Assembly: GCA_036365515.1 (NCBI GenBank)
Contig: CM070873.1
Span: 80,142,029 to 80,206,028 of the forward strand
Reading direction: 5' to 3'
DNA length: 64,000 bases
From: Torymus aiolomorphi
Taxonomy: Eukaryota; Arthropoda; Insecta; Hymenoptera; Torymidae
Shown: one piece after another, positions 1 to 14,472 of the stretch
How the letters are laid out: each line of letters begins with the position of its first letter
Numbering within the stretch: the first letter of the stretch is position 1
The notes under the pieces: model-generated
The model's input: only the letters and a program-made list of their open reading frames with translations
The model's database searches: none
What the model was told of the DNA's origin: nothing
Position numbers and translations under genes: made by a program

Positions 1-1322
1 GTATAGGTTTCCAAGCTTCCTTTCATTGCTTTTCACTGACAACTGTGAGTCGTACTTAGCTGTTCGAACTCAACGATTTTTATTAAAAATTAGCACTGAT
101 ACTCATTTTTTATATAGTTTTTACGAAGATTTCAGATAATTGATTATATATTGATGTATGTATAACCTTGGAATAGAGAACAACTGTCTCCTTGACAGAC
201 ATACAGAGCTTACTTATGCAAATAAATATAATGAAATCATAAATATAAGTAAAGAAACACAAAGTCGTGGAAAATTCAATGTATATGTATAGAATGTGTC
301 GAGAGTTTCGATTATCGCGCAAGGTTAAAAAACACACACATAGTGTCCTGAAAACGAATACACCACACACTTTTTAAACAAATATACACGAGTACCGTTC
401 TCGAAAAGGGTATATTTAATGTTTCTAGAGATATATTTTATCTTTAGATATATTTAACAGAAAATACGAGTGTGTATATATACCTACGTCAAATCGATAA
501 ATCAATAACTTTTATTTAGTAAAATTCAACCTCCGCGGCGCGTTGAAATTACTAAACCGAAGTTCTGTTATTAAAAAAGTTTCGCCGCTACAGAGTTGCA
601 AATTTCGCTTTAATCGCGCGGGTGAACAATAACGCGCGCGCGGGCAACTTTCGGCCGCACAGTGTATCGCACTGATTGAGCAACAGAAAAGAAAAAATTA
701 ATAATAACCGTTAATTCGAGCACGGAGCAGGAGACCTTCGCGAGAACTACATCCCAAATCACAGATTCGTGTACTACGCCTATTCCTCTTTGTGTCAGCG
801 AACATCGTGATATACATTCTCCCCCAACATCGCCGCAAGCACCGGCACCCCCCCCCCTCCCCCTAAAAAGACGCTAGTCATCGTTCACCCTCCTTCCTCC
901 CTCCCATTCCCAAAATCATCATTTTCCGCGGCAAAAGGAGAGCGCTGCAGCGTGTCGCGACGAACGAATTGAATCGAAAAGCGCGCGCGCGTGGGCCGGC
1001 TTTGCAATTGAATTTCGGCTCGATCGATTCGCGGGGCCGCGGGGGCGGGAGAGAGGAGAGCCATGGCGGCGCGAGTCGCCGCCGAAAAATCATTTGCTGC
1101 GCGCGGCTATATGTGTAGGTGTACGTGCGGTTGCAAAATTTCGATTTTTTTTTCTTTTTTTTTGCAAACGGCGGGGTTCAATTCGCGGAGTAATTCAATT
1201 AAGTCTGTGTGTGTGTGTGTGTAGAGCAGGGGGGGGGCTTTGGGTTTTTACTAACGAAACCGAGAGGAAGCTGCTGAGGGTGGGTTATATGGGGGAGAGC
1301 GTTTTCGTGTATTATGTGCACT

Positions 1323-1570
1323 GATAGAATTTTTCAAGAAAAATTACCATGAAATTCACGGCAATCAGAGAACATTCGAAGTCTCTGGGAATTTTTACCG
1401 TTGTCAGGGTAATTTTTACTAAGCTTCCCTAAAAATTTTCCTTTACACTCAGAGAAAATTTGTAGAGAAGGTTAGTAAAAATTACCGTGACAACAGTAAA
1501 AGTTCCCAGAGAATTCGGAGTTCCCTGATTGCCGTGAATTTCGCGGTAATTATTCCTGAAAAATTCTATC
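1323..1570. mobile_element. fold-back MITE
   Basis: GATAGAATTTTTCAAG at the left pairs with a right end TGAAAAATTCTATC. The arms continue with mismatches through repeated GTAATTTTTACT-like blocks to a centre near 1450. Total about 248 bp. Confidence 0.75.
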
Positions 1571-4114
1571 CGTGTGGTTGGAGCGGCGTGTGTTATTGTA
1601 ATGAAAAATGTTCGGAGAAGGGTAAACAAAGTGTTGAAATGGAGCGTGTATTGACGAAAAGGTGCGGTAATTGCAGTTAATTATAATGAGAATGTTAATT
1701 TCAGTAAGTTTAATTCCAGCCGTAGTAGTTATATTCCTTTCGTGATAAAGTTTTAATATTCACGTGCGAGGAGTGTGTGAGCGCGCGCTGCATCTGATGA
1801 ATTACAGAGTGAGACGTAAAAATAGCCATTCGTTGAATAAAAAAGGAGGAGCGCGCAATTTCTACTGCTCGCGAGAACCAGAAATATAACAGCACGCGTA
1901 AAAAGAAGCATCTATAATACGCTGAAATAATAAAAGGTGCCGGATTCCTCATTCATATATACTTGTATAATGTAGAAGATGTAGCTCAGGTATGTTACGC
2001 ATGTATGTAGAAAAAGACGCGGGATTTTTGTTATCCAATATTTTTAATAGCCCCGAGAGAACCGGTTATGCGAATCCCCGCATATAAGATACATCAAGCG
2101 TTAAAGGGTTAAATTTATAGTAATTGTTCGGCAGCACGAAGGCAATTTCAAATATTCCCATGCGAAAAGAGTATTATTTTATCTAATATCGAGACGAAAC
2201 TTTCGCACCAAATGACTAAATTTGCAGATGAACTGTTTTATAAAGATTTTCCTTTAACAACGACACATTATTTTCCATGAAATAAGTACAGTGTATGGTT
2301 TTAACCATATCTTCTCTTTCAAGACGTTAAGTTAATATGCTTTTACAGATTTAATCTTTAATTATCCCGGTGAAATGTTGCAAAGCTATACCTCGAGAAA
2401 GGTTGCAATCTATTTTAGATGAATATCTACTCTGCCCATCTCAGCAGTGAAAATCACTCTTAAAACTGCAAATAACCATACCATTTTCTACTCTACACCC
2501 GACCAATATACTATATTTCTCAATTTTTATATTTTTTCGAACGAAATGAATCATCTTTTCACAAAGAACCGAGATACATTAAAACTATTTTCCCCTCTCC
2601 TCCATAAAAAAGTCCATCCACAGTCTAAACAACAAGCTAAATACATAAACCCGAGTCTCGCGACAGCGTATAAATATATATACCTATACGCGTGTCATTA
2701 AAACCGGGCAATCGGGAAATCGTCATGCCATCTCTCGCTCCGGCTTGCACGGCGGCGGCGGCAGCAGCAGCAGCAGCGACTTTTTCTCATTTCGCGAAAG
2801 GAATTTGCTCGCGCGTCGGTGTGTGCGCGCGTATATACAGGTGCGCTCTCTCGCGCGCCATGAAAAGAGAGTCCGATTACGAGGCAACCGACGCCAGAGG
2901 TTGCATTGCGCGCCCGGGAGGGAGAGAGCGAGAGACGGAGATGCGGAAATCGAGAAAAAAGGATTGAGAAACAGAAAGGGAGTGAGGGGAGAGCGGAGGG
3001 GAGGTAAAAGAGATACGAGCTTTCGCGCGCGCTCACGCGGGGTGGGGGGGGGGGCCGAGAAAGGGCGTAGTGATTAGTTCGCGAAATTAGATTCGGGCTT
3101 TTGTCGAAGGGAAGGCGACGCGTTGTCTTTGTGGTGCGAGGTTCGGGCGACATTCCGGAATGTAAAGCAGCGACGCGTCGAGTATTTTCGAGTGGCTTAA
3201 TATTGTTATACGTCGAGGAAGAAAAAAAAAAGCGTGATATAGTGCATTTTGGGGGCTAGGAGAGAAAAGGGCCGGCACTCTCTTTGCTACTCTCGCTATA
3301 TACACTTTCGACTGCAGCACTTTTTCGCGCGCAGTGCCTAGCACTTTTTCGGCGAGAGAATCTCGCATGCAAATATGGAAGCGCAGGACCTAGAGTAGAG
3401 AGAGAGCGAGGCGAAAGCTCGCGGAAAAAGCGTAATTTATGCACAATTATTCTCTCTCTCTCTCTCTCGCGCGCGCGGAGCAGCGCTGAATAAAATGAGC
3501 GAGAAAAAGGAGCGAAATTTTCCGGTCTTTTTTTCCCTTTGCGGCGAAAAACGAAATTTTTCGCGGCCCACGAGCGCGCGCGGCGTCGGCGAGAGGAGAA
3601 GAAAGTCCGACAGAGAAGTTTTTTCGGGCCCCGGCGTATAATTAAGCGAACGAGAGGAGTGGCGACGGGGGGGAAGGACGAACGGCCGGCGCGGATCATT
3701 TCGAGAACGGGCACGCTGAAAATCGGAGCTAAAAATGGAAAAAGGGGAGAGAGCGAGGGAGAGGGCTGTTGAAAGTTGAGGAAAAAAGACGGCTGCAGAA
3801 GCGCGAAATCGAATGTCGAAGCGAAGGGGGACGAGAGCGAGCGAGATAGAGGACAGACGAAATAGTAAAAAAGATTCAAAGAGAAAGATCAACAATGAGA
3901 GAGCAAGACGGCAGCTCGAGTGCGAGAGAGAGAAAGTCAGAGAGAGAGAGACTCGAGCTCGAAGATGAGGGCGCAGACAAGGAGGGAAAACGCACTCGAA
4001 ATGAAGATAGTCGGAGAGGGAGCGAGAGAGCTAGAGCTGGGCCCTCCCCCTTCGCCCTTCCTGCTCTCTCACTCTCTCCCAATTCTCCCACCCCTACGCT
4101 CGGAAAGAGAGAAA

Positions 4115-4254
<140 letters not shown>

Positions 4255-5503
4255 AGAGAGCAACGTAGCCAGAAAATGGGAAAGAGCGAGAGACCGCCGT
4301 GTGCTGTACATGCACACGTGTGTGCGCGCACAGAGCTATAGATATATACGAACGGATAGAGGTAGGTAATGAAGGAAGAGAGACGGGCAGAGGGAGAGAG
4401 AGGAGATGAGAGATAAAGGGAGGGCGAGAGAGGGGGGCGGGAGGGGGAGGGAGCGAGGGGGAAGGCGAAACTACAGCGCCGCAGCGCGCGCGCGCGCGAG
4501 CGAGCGACAAAAAGAGAGACGGACTCGAAACGCGTTTCCCCGCGTGTGTCTGTGCCTAAGTGTGTGTATGTGTGTGTGCGGGTGTATGTGTGTGTGGCAA
4601 TGCTGCACATGTACATGTACAGCGGCAGTGCCGTAAAGCAACGACTGCGGCACACAGGTAGTATATACGGCTCTCTCCCTCTCTCTCAGTCTCTCTACGT
4701 GTATACGTGTACAATATGCCCCCGAGCCCTGTGCTGTGTGCGTTTACGTATTTGCCAGGATGTATTCGTGTTGGTGTGCATGTACATATGTGTATGGGTG
4801 ATGAAATTGCTGTGTGTGTGCGTATACATGTATATCTGTATATGTGTTTTGCGACTTGCCGCTGAGCGCGCCGAATAGTGCCTCATGCATATATATACGC
4901 GCACTTGCTCTCTCACTCTCGCGTACACACACACATGCGCGCTCTCTCTCTCCCTCTCTATCTCTTTCTCGAGCACCTGACCAACGGCCGCACGTTTACA
5001 TCCCGAGTAATGCTGTACATGCATATATGGTGGTTGGGATCTGGCTTTTGTTTGGAAAGAACATTATTCCTAAGATGTGTATAATAACCGAATGCATTGT
5101 TGATTTCATTTTCGAAAACTTGTTTTTCTCTTTTTATGCTTGGATGTAGATGTGTATAGCTTTGCATTATTTTGCATGCATGAAATTTCTTGGCTTATCA
5201 AACTATGCATTTTAAATGTTAATGCCTGAATTTACGAGTGTAAAGTGTCTAACGTTTACTAATCAAGAGCTTTTGTACGGGATTATACCTCGAGATTGTG
5301 TTAATTAAGCAGGTGTGCAAGATTTGGAGAAAACATCTAATGCGAAAGTGTTTTGCCTAGGTTGGTACAATTTAGGAATGTAAATTTTTACTTATATATA
5401 TAAGTATATTCCGGTTATTATACGGCCTAATGTTGTTCATATGTAAGTTGGTGAATATATATATAATGTTTATGATATAGCATGTTACGTTATTTTAGAT
5501 CCT

Positions 5504-5739
5504 ACACGGAGAAAAATGTTTGAGTAAAAATTACTATACTGTATTGAACCCGGGGGACAGACTCGCATTATCAAAAAAATTAGCATACTTTCTAGTAAAA
5601 ATTACTATATTTCTAGTAATTTTTACTACATTTATAACAATTTTTACTAGAAAGTATAGTAATTTTTTTGATAATTTGAGTCTGTCCCCCGGTATCAATA
5701 CAGTATAGTAATTTTTACTCAACCATTTCTCTCCGTGTA
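5504..5739. mobile_element. fold-back MITE
   Basis: ACACGGAGAAAAATG...at the left and CATTTCTCTCCGTGT at the right; long arms contain GAGTAAAAATTACTATACTG and a GGGGGACAGACTC block. The two strands give mirror-image ORFs, which are artefacts of the palindrome. Confidence 0.85.
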
Positions 5740-6791
5740 CGTACATATATGTGTGTATTGTAAGTATCTCATGTATCATGTAATGAATACATGTGATTAC
5801 TTACTTTTTACTATTAATTCTGATAATGAGAGAAAACTGTAATGCCTAATCACCGTAAAATAATCATAGATTTCGTTTTAATTTCACACGGTTTTCTTAA
5901 AAAAAGCCTATCGCAGTGCGGCACAACTAATTTTACAAATACTAGAGGGTATAATACGTTTAAAAATCGATCGTTTTCGCCTACTTTTGTATCTCTCGGT
6001 GAAAGCCAACCGTGTCACATTAAAATTATAGCAAGACACAGCATATTATACATAAAATAAGATATGTACAATATACATTAAAGTGTGAGACGAGCGAATG
6101 TATAAGCTTCTATGCGACTCTGCACCTACGCACGCACACGCACACACCTAACACGTACTTGTCATGTATATACGTAGTAGGCGTATATATGTTATACATG
6201 TTTACTTTTACATACATCAATGCATATGCAAACACAATCAAAGCTCTCTATACACGTTGTTTTTTTTCTCCCATATACGTGTGCCTCTCGTTATCGATAT
6301 ACGCATCCACACGTGGCTCGTACGTTCGCACGCATCATGCTTCCTAATTTCGACTATTTCTTGTTTTGTTTTCAATTGTCGTGTCCGCAACGAAGCAAGC
6401 TGCATTATCGACGCGCATGCACAGGCACACACGCGGGATCAGACAGACCCACATAAAATTCCTATACGCGGCACAGCTATGCGCACTCGCGAGTATAAAA
6501 CATTTACGCACATGGACAGAAGCGAGAGAAAGAGAGAGAGAACCGGTGCGCAGCCACACGCTTACACCGAGTTACATCCACCTACGCACTCACATATGCA
6601 CACACATACATGCACGAACCATGGTCGTAACTCCCCCCACCCTCTCACCCCCCGCGTCAGTCATTCATTTAGTCCGGGCGGGCGGTGGGGGTGGCATGGG
6701 GCAAGGGGAGAGAGAGAGAGGAGGGCAGGGTATTTCAGGAGGTGGCGGCCGCCACCCACCGGCGTCCCTCTGTCTCTGTCTCCCACCCTGG

Positions 6792-6792
<1 letters not shown>

Positions 6793-6829
<37 letters not shown>
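6793..6829 (+). repeat. (CAG)n microsatellite
   Basis: About 12 CAG units inside an otherwise pyrimidine-rich noncoding stretch; reads as poly-Gln, poly-Ser or poly-Ala by frame. Confidence 0.95.
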
Positions 6830-6830
<1 letters not shown>

Positions 6831-8894
6831 GCCCCTTCCCCTCGGCAGATCGATACAACCCCCTCCGACCGAACACTCTCTCTCTCTCGCTCTCTCTCAC
6901 CCCCTAACTTTACTTATTATACATTCCCACTTGCCTCCCACCGCCCGCCGCCCGGGCTGCCACCCACCACCCCGTGTGTCCCTTCGCCCGCCGCTGCCGC
7001 CTCTGCCACCGTCGCTCTCTCTCTCTCTCTCTCTCAGGCTGGTCTGCATATACGCAGCTGCCGAGTCGCGGATGATGCGAGTCTCATTATCTTTTGCGTA
7101 TACTATCCGAAAAAAAAAATGCAGATGCAGGTACGCGTGTCCGTATTGGCGGTGGAAGATGGTATATACATGGAAAGGACTAGCGCGCGTTCTCGTTATT
7201 TTTCGCAGCGAGGATGGAGACTGGATTCGGATGGGCGCGAAATTAAATTTCAGCTCGTTATGCCGGAATTGCGGCGCGTTTGATTAGTCAATGGTCTATA
7301 TCGACCTGCAACGCGTTAATTTAAAGGAGTGTGGGACGTGATTGTATTGCAACGAAAATCACCACTATAATGGCACTGCGGATAAAAAATGATATTTAGC
7401 GAGCGTTATAAGTGCTGAGAAGTCGCTGGCGTTCTTTAAAATAAATCAAAAGTGTAAATATTGGTAAAGAATTTTTTTGACACTCCGTGTGTAAAGTGCC
7501 GCTTTTATGCACGCTTAGGTTTGCAAGCGTGCGCTAAAGTAGCACTTTACGTATACCTTGTGGCAAAAAATAATGTCCGATACAGGTGATAAAAATGATT
7601 CTCACACGAGTGTGATTGTCACCCTCGCTTCGCTTGGCCAACAAATTCGCACTATAATAGTATCGAGAAGTACTATTTTTTAATTAAACGAAACACGTGG
7701 AAAACTGGTTATTAGCGAGGCATTACATTAATCCGACCATTTTCTATGTATTTAAACGTATGCGTATATAAATATAGCCTAAAATTAAAAAAGAATTATA
7801 AGTTATTTTAAATTTACAGCTTTGATTTAGATTAGAAAGCATATAAAATAAAAATAACCAGCACGTTATTTAACTCCTGGAAACTTCCCGTAATAACACT
7901 TTCATTATTAACGTTTTGATTTTACTCAATGATTGTGAACATATTTTTAAATGAACAAACTACTTATGCGTATACGCTTGTGCCTGCTCAACTAGTTACT
8001 AACAATAACTGTACTCGCAACAGCTTACAACAAAGTACTCCTAATATACACGCTACTGATCGCAACAGAACTTCCCTAAGCCCACACCGCAAACTTACGA
8101 AAAACGAAAAAAAAAAAAAACTTTTTCACGAAACGTACTACCACCTCTCTCGAACCTATATACACGAAAATGTCTCTATACACATGCACAAAGCGTGCGG
8201 CATTTTTCATCGCGGACAGTCGCGCGCACAGCGTCAATGGCTCGGACAAGCGTGAAATCAGTCGGCGCGCTCGTCATTTTGCAGAACCAGCCGGCGCGCG
8301 CATGTATACGTGCATGCATGTGTCATTGTCACGGACGAAAGCTGCTGCTACTGCTGGCGCCGTCGTTGCTGCTCGTTGCCGATTAGCACCTATTCGCCGC
8401 TGCTATAGGTAGCTCGTCGCGTAATTATTAATAAACATTAGTGCGGGTGGTGTGTTCGGGTTCCTAGTGCCGCCGAGGTAAATGGTGCATGCCGGCAGTA
8501 GTAGTGTTTGTCAGGGTGGGTGTTGGTCACTTGTCACACGGTGACGAGATTTCGGTTTAACACGCGGAGAAGTGGATAAAAACGGGTTCTTGTCAAAATC
8601 AATTGCACACCTCTGTTTAGCGGGTTCGTATTTTGTCTAATTTTTTTTTCTTTTCGAAAAGATTATATTGAAATTATCAGATTTTAATATCCTTTGAGCA
8701 TCGAGATACGTAGACTGTTAAGAATAGTCTCAATTGGACATAATAAATGCCTTAATAATAATGATAATCCCTAAATGGATGATGTTTTTAATTTGATAAA
8801 TTTAATGATAACATTCAAATTACTTTATAATAATGAATTTTCGTGGACAAACGGTTCTACGTACTTTTAAAGCGCACCGCCTCGATAATCGATA

Positions 8895-9057
8895 AAAGGA
8901 CCCCGCACACAATGTATGGGAAAAAATCATTCGGTCAAATTTTGGGGGGTTTTGCCCATGAGAACTTTTGTTCAGGACCTCAAGATCTATCTTTTCCCCA
9001 AGTTTGATCCAATTTGACCGAATGATTATTTTCCATACATTGTGTGCGGGGTCCTTT
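8895..9057. mobile_element. short fold-back MITE
   Basis: AAAGGACCCCGCACACAATG at the left and its complement at the right, with about 45-bp arms (one or two mismatches) around a 70-bp centre. Confidence 0.85.
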
Positions 9058-9374
9058 AATAAACATTTTCTCAGCTAGATAACAAAAACAATCACCGGCT
9101 AAGAAACAACGAATAATCAAAAACAAAACAAAAAATCACGACAATCGTGCAGCTGCACACGACGCATCAACGTCCCTTAATCGTGCCCCGTGCGTCATTA
9201 ACAAACAATTCCAGAATCGGATCATTGGTGTAGCCGTGCGCCATCCCCTGCTTATACCCCCGAATCAAAAGACCAAGAGGCGCCCGAGCGAACAAGACTC
9301 ACTCGGGGCCTTCCTCTCTCTCTCTCTCTTTCTCTTACTCCTCGAGAAACGAAAACAACGAAGGGCTCGAATGA

Positions 9375-9414
<40 letters not shown>

Positions 9415-12400
9415 GAAAGCCGCACTCGCGCTATATCGCGTTTCTCTAGCCCCGCGCGCGCTCGCGTCGACTCTCATTTCCCCGAGAGAAGAGAGAGAGA
9501 GAGAGGCTCTCTACTCTCGCGACGCTCTCTCTTGCTCTCGTCTGCGCGCGCGTGTGTCTCGCTCGCACTCTCGCGGCTAGCCACGCGCGACTCGGGAAAT
9601 CGATAAGATCCCGCATTTCCCGAGTCTCGCCCCTGCGCGTCCCCTTCTCATTCTCTCTCGTTCTGTCTCGCTCCCTCGTTTTCGTTCGTATCTCGTTCTC
9701 TCGCTCTCGCTCTTTCTCTCGCCGACTTTTCTGGACAAACGCGAAATTCGTTGGCCCCTTCTCGGTGCAGCCGAAAAATTGTGGCCCGCGCCGGAGCCAG
9801 ATGCTATGCGGAATATGGGTTTCTTTTAGTCGTGGTCTAGGTTTAGTCGCGATTGACGGGTTTCATTGCGCGGGTGCACTGAGCTTTGGCTCTCTGGCGA
9901 GCGAAAAAATATAGGACGGAATTACGGTTTTCTTTTTTTTTCTTTTTTTTTTTTTTTACGAATTTAAGGTTCTTATTTATATTACAAGAACGCGCTTACG
10001 TTATTATATTAATTGAGGTAAAATTAGGAATAATGAGCCAGAGTATTTTTCCATTAAAATGGTGGCATGTGTGTATATGTGTTTACGCGGGGAGTGACTA
10101 GCTCGCGCCCGGAGTTTCACAATGAAACTGGAATGCCGCGTCCATTTTGGGAAGGTTTTGACCTCCAGCTGCACCCATTGCAGTCGATTTTATTTCGGTG
10201 TTTCAGAAATAACTACCGCTCACCCAATAAATCTAAATTTATTTTTTTTTTCTACTAAAATTCGCTTTAACTTCATCGGAATCGCCAGTTTTCTTTTGTG
10301 AATGAAAAATATTTTTTCATTATTTTCGTGTAATTCAACTTTCGATATTGAACCGTACAATTTTTAAACTGATTCTGAAATTACTTTTCAGTTTTCAAAT
10401 TAGTTTTAAAAATAACTTTTGGCAATTTCATTCTGTGCATTCTTGATAGAGTAGATAATTAAAAAATATACATAGAAACGATATTGCCAAATATTCTAAA
10501 ATACGAAACTCCAGAGTGATATGTATATAAATATAAGTATTAACAAGGAAATAAAAAATATCATACACAAAATTAGAATTCTTTATAAAATATAATATTT
10601 CTCCAGCGCAAAGAGGTGTAATATACGAGTATTCCAGAGGACGGCGGCTATATGTGTTTGCTTTTATGCACGCGATTTACGATTCTGCTTTTCCGAGAGT
10701 TACATTACCAGGACGATGGAATAATTTATCAAATGCGCCATTATCATATTTATTAAATATTTTTCACTAAAGTCTCGAAGAGTCGACGAACGCTCGTCAA
10801 AGTGAAAGTTATTTTGTACTTTTTAAGGTAAACCCGTTATACAAAATTCACGTTCTTCACTTTGACTTTGTGCAAAGATAGTCTATACGAAGAAAAGGGC
10901 TTGAAAGCACTCTTCTACGTACAGAAAATCTGGCGATGAAAAATTTCGTTGTAAATATTTTCTTACTGAAAATGATCTAAATAAAATACATTGTTACTAT
11001 TTACTTTAATTATATAGAAAAATTAGTGATTTCCCGACTTAACCAAATCGCCCATCTCTTTTCGCGCAAGAATTTCCCGTCCAATTTACCTTCCAGCGAG
11101 ACCTTCACGGCTATCATTCTTTCTCCTACAGCACTGCAGTCAATGCTAACGAACCGCGAAATCCGCGACCACCCACACTCCAGGCCCATTTTCGCGCGGC
11201 GATCTCCCTTCCCATAAAGGCCACGCTCTCTCCCACACACAAACACACGCACACACACACAGAAGCACAGAACGCGATCGAAAGAAGCGCTCGCACGGTC
11301 GCTCGCGTGAAAAGCTCGCGTGTGCAGCGGCGCGCGCAGGAAAATCGATGCTTCGGCCCTCCGCCGACACACTCGCGCGCTCGTATACACACACAGGTAC
11401 ACACACACACACACACACATAGAGGACTAGTGCGCGAAATTACAACGGGCTTGTTTGCAAATGGCACTTTGATTGCGCGAATTTTTGCCCACGAGCGCGC
11501 CGCGTAATTGACTTTGCTGCGCCCGCGCGAGTGTGGCTTGTGTCCCGGCCTGCGCGCGTGTTCTATGCACTTTTGTCGATCTAGACACACGGGGACATTG
11601 TGTCGAAGAGGATGACCGAGTGAGCGCCGATGGAGCGGGAACGTGGTTTTGGTGGCAAAAAAAAAAAAAAACAGAGAGAAAAAGGAGTGTCGATGTGGTC
11701 TGATTATAGGTAATCTCGCAGCGTTAAGATACGGTCGGTTTTCGTTTTGGAATGCGCGCATTTAATCACATCCCAAATATATATTGAATTTTGGTGGTGA
11801 ATGTTTTTGTCACAACAAAACAGAACAACGTAACGTTACTTTACCATACAAGCCAAACTCAAAGAAATTATAATAATTATACTAAACTAATGTACTAGTA
11901 TATATTATATTCTAAATAACAAAAGCTATAACGAAACCAAAAAAGCATAAAATCATAATTACTATTAATTTAATTATATAGCTCATCTTTCTTTTTACTC
12001 CAATTAATTATGTACACTATATAGAGAATTCGATTACGTCGTATCGAATTGAATTCATGTTTGATAAAAGTATACACTTTACATAATGTGAATTACTTTT
12101 TTCTCGGTTATTGTGTTGAAACATTTTTACAGCAGAGAATCGAGACAGTGCGCGTAAAAAATTCAGCCATGTTATACACTAATTCATATAAGATTCCGTA
12201 ACCCGTAAGCACGTTGGAAATAAGTCATTTATCACCCATGTTTCTCAATAGAAGCAACTCGCAATGCTCGATTCTCAACTGCATCGTAAGATAAAAAAAA
12301 AGTACATTGCCATCGCGCGAACTCGAAAATCCTCCCGAATAACGACTCGCTCTCGTTTCAAAAGCTTCATCGAGCTGAATATTATGCCATCATTATTGCG

Positions 12401-12522
12401 AGAGAATTTCAGAGCAGGCGAGTCGAAAAGCCCCCGTAGACTTCGTCACCTACAAAGCTGAGCTTTTCCCCCATATATAGACTCGCTCGCATATATAGGT
12501 ATCAGCGTGTATGTATATAGTA

Positions 12523-12642
<120 letters not shown>

Positions 12643-12685
12643 GTAATATAAAAGAAAGCGCGCTTATGAGGCACGTATGACTTAC

Positions 12686-12779
12686 ATTGATGCTTGTCGG
12701 CGAGCATAATCAGGGTCGACGGCAGGTCCCTCCGCCTAAAGAAGCACATCACCTTCGCCTCGACGTTACCATTGGCCGT
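12686..12779 (-). CDS. MTA1-like: MTA1-like protein, third coding exon (BAH domain continued)
   Basis: A 94-nt minus-strand exon with an acceptor CTGTAG just above 12779 and a donor GTAAGT starting at 12685. It encodes 31 codons plus one base: [20 protein letters not shown] followed by [11 protein letters not shown]. This is the continuation of the MTA BAH domain (residues about 62-92). Together the three exons give the first 92 residues of the protein. The remaining BAH, ELM2, SANT and GATA-type zinc-finger exons must lie further along the minus strand. I could not recognise any in 1-12685, so they are probably beyond the left edge. A (TG)n microsatellite starts about 50 bp past the donor. 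Confidence 0.88.
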
Positions 12780-14404
12780 CTACAGAGGGAGAGAGAGAGA
12801 GGATATCGATTAGCTTTTCCGCGACTGTGTGTGCCACGACAACTACTACCATCCTCGCCCCGTGCAACCCACCACCACCACCACCGTCGTTGCTGCTGCT
12901 TCTCCACCGACAACGACACGACGACGACGACGACGTCGCTCATTACGCGGGGCTCGCGCAAATACACGCGGATTCCTCTGTGCTGCTGGAGCAGCGCGCC
13001 TCAAAATGACGCGAACGGGCAAACAAAAGAGAGAGCAAAGATCGCGCAAACGCCTTTGATCTTTTCGCCGTAATTAACTCCTCGCGAGACACGAACGCGC
13101 GCGCGTGTAGCTAGGGCTCGTTAGGGGGTCCTCCTCCTCCCCGGAAGACTGACTGTGCCCGCGACCGCGAGTAGTTTGACTCATTTTTTTTTATTTTCTT
13201 TTTTACTCGTTGAATGTGTACAGAGTCTGTAATTCGCGAGCCTGGTAAGGCCAACATTTCGGATCAACGCGGCTTTGGAAATACGAGATTTTTATCAACT
13301 TTTGCTCTTGTCGGGATGCAAAGTAATTAATTACCGATAATGAGTGGTGGTGCTGATGGTGGGTTTAATATAATAGTATTTCTATGTTTCTCGTGTACCC
13401 GAAATGAAAAAGCCGCTCTGCAGTAGTTGAAAATGTAAATTGTAATTAGTAAGCCGCTGCGGCGGTGTTGGATCCAATTTTCTTTTTCACATCATGTGCA
13501 CTTTGATTCTGAGAAATCTTAATTGACGAGAATTCTATGCCGCAGAACTTTTCAGTACTTTGTATGACGCTGAATAATTTACGCGCGAAATTCAGATAAA
13601 ATACAATCTTTTGAAAATCTAATTTTTAATTAGAGGAAAATCTGAAATTAATGATGTTTTCAAGTATGGTTATTTATTAAAGTGTAAAAAAAATTTTAAT
13701 TTCAACACGCAGTGCACAAAGGAGTGTTGAATAATATCTACTCCAAGCAACCTTTATTTTACTAGAAACGTATTTTTCAGCGAATATTTTATTTCAGTAT
13801 TCTGGAAAATCAATATTACGTGAAAAGAATAACTGGACTTTTTGTGGCAAAAAAAAACTTTACCCTACGCGGGAGAAAGCTTTTCACATTGGATAAAGAT
13901 AAAAAGATGAATAAAATACAAAAATTAAAGGCCTTTATTACCTGAAAAGGCACATAGGTATTTTTGTAATGTAAATAGCGACGGTGAAATGTGAAATGTA
14001 CAAAAAGTTGTGTAAATAAAATTTAAAAGTTAAAACTAGTAAATTAAGTGCAGTGAATAATAATGAAAGAAAATGAGATGTCAAAAGTTTTCTTCGGAAA
14101 ACAACTTTTCTAACAAGAAGCCTCTTCACCTGTTCACGAACTTCCAGAAGTGCACCATAAATTAAAAGGCACGTAATGCTATAAAGGCATTTTGGTAGTT
14201 CTGATTCGAATAAACAATTTTTTAATTTACAATATAAAACTATCTAATTAATTCCAATGATTCTAGTCTGACATTGAAAAGATATTTAATTTAGAAGTTT
14301 TCCACGGAGCAGCTTTTATATTTCTGTACACGAAGTAGCAAAATCGAAAACAAATAATTCATAGAAATATGCGTATGAATAATTCTACTGTAATATTTAC
14401 GTAC
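12780..14404 (-). other. MTA1-like intron between BAH exons
   Basis: About 1.6 kb. The first 300 bp (12780-13100) contain CT-, CAC- and GAC-rich low-complexity sequence; the rest is AT-rich and unremarkable. Confidence 0.75.
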
Positions 14405-14472
14405 CTTATTTAGTTCCTCTATCCTTCGTATCTGATAAGGGGATGTCGACGATGTCTCGAAGTAGACATAGT
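14405..14472 (-). CDS. MTA1-like: MTA1-like protein, second coding exon (BAH domain)
   Basis: A 68-nt minus-strand exon flanked by a TTTCAG acceptor (exon starts at 14472) and a GTACGT donor (exon ends at 14405). The two leading bases complete an Asp codon, and 22 codons follow: YVYFETSSTSPYQIRRIEEL then NK. This matches the beginning of the BAH domain in MTA1/2/3 (YVYFE...NPYLIRRIEELNK), residues about 40-61 of this protein. It ends in phase 0 and joins the exon at 12686-12779 without disturbing the frame. It is too short to be caught as an ORF and was found only from splice sites and sequence recognition. It is separated from the first coding exon by a 12.9-kb intron. Confidence 0.88.

Noticed and set aside
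5520..5779. Two similar small proteins on opposite strands
   Set aside because: They are mirror images produced by translating both arms of a palindromic MITE.
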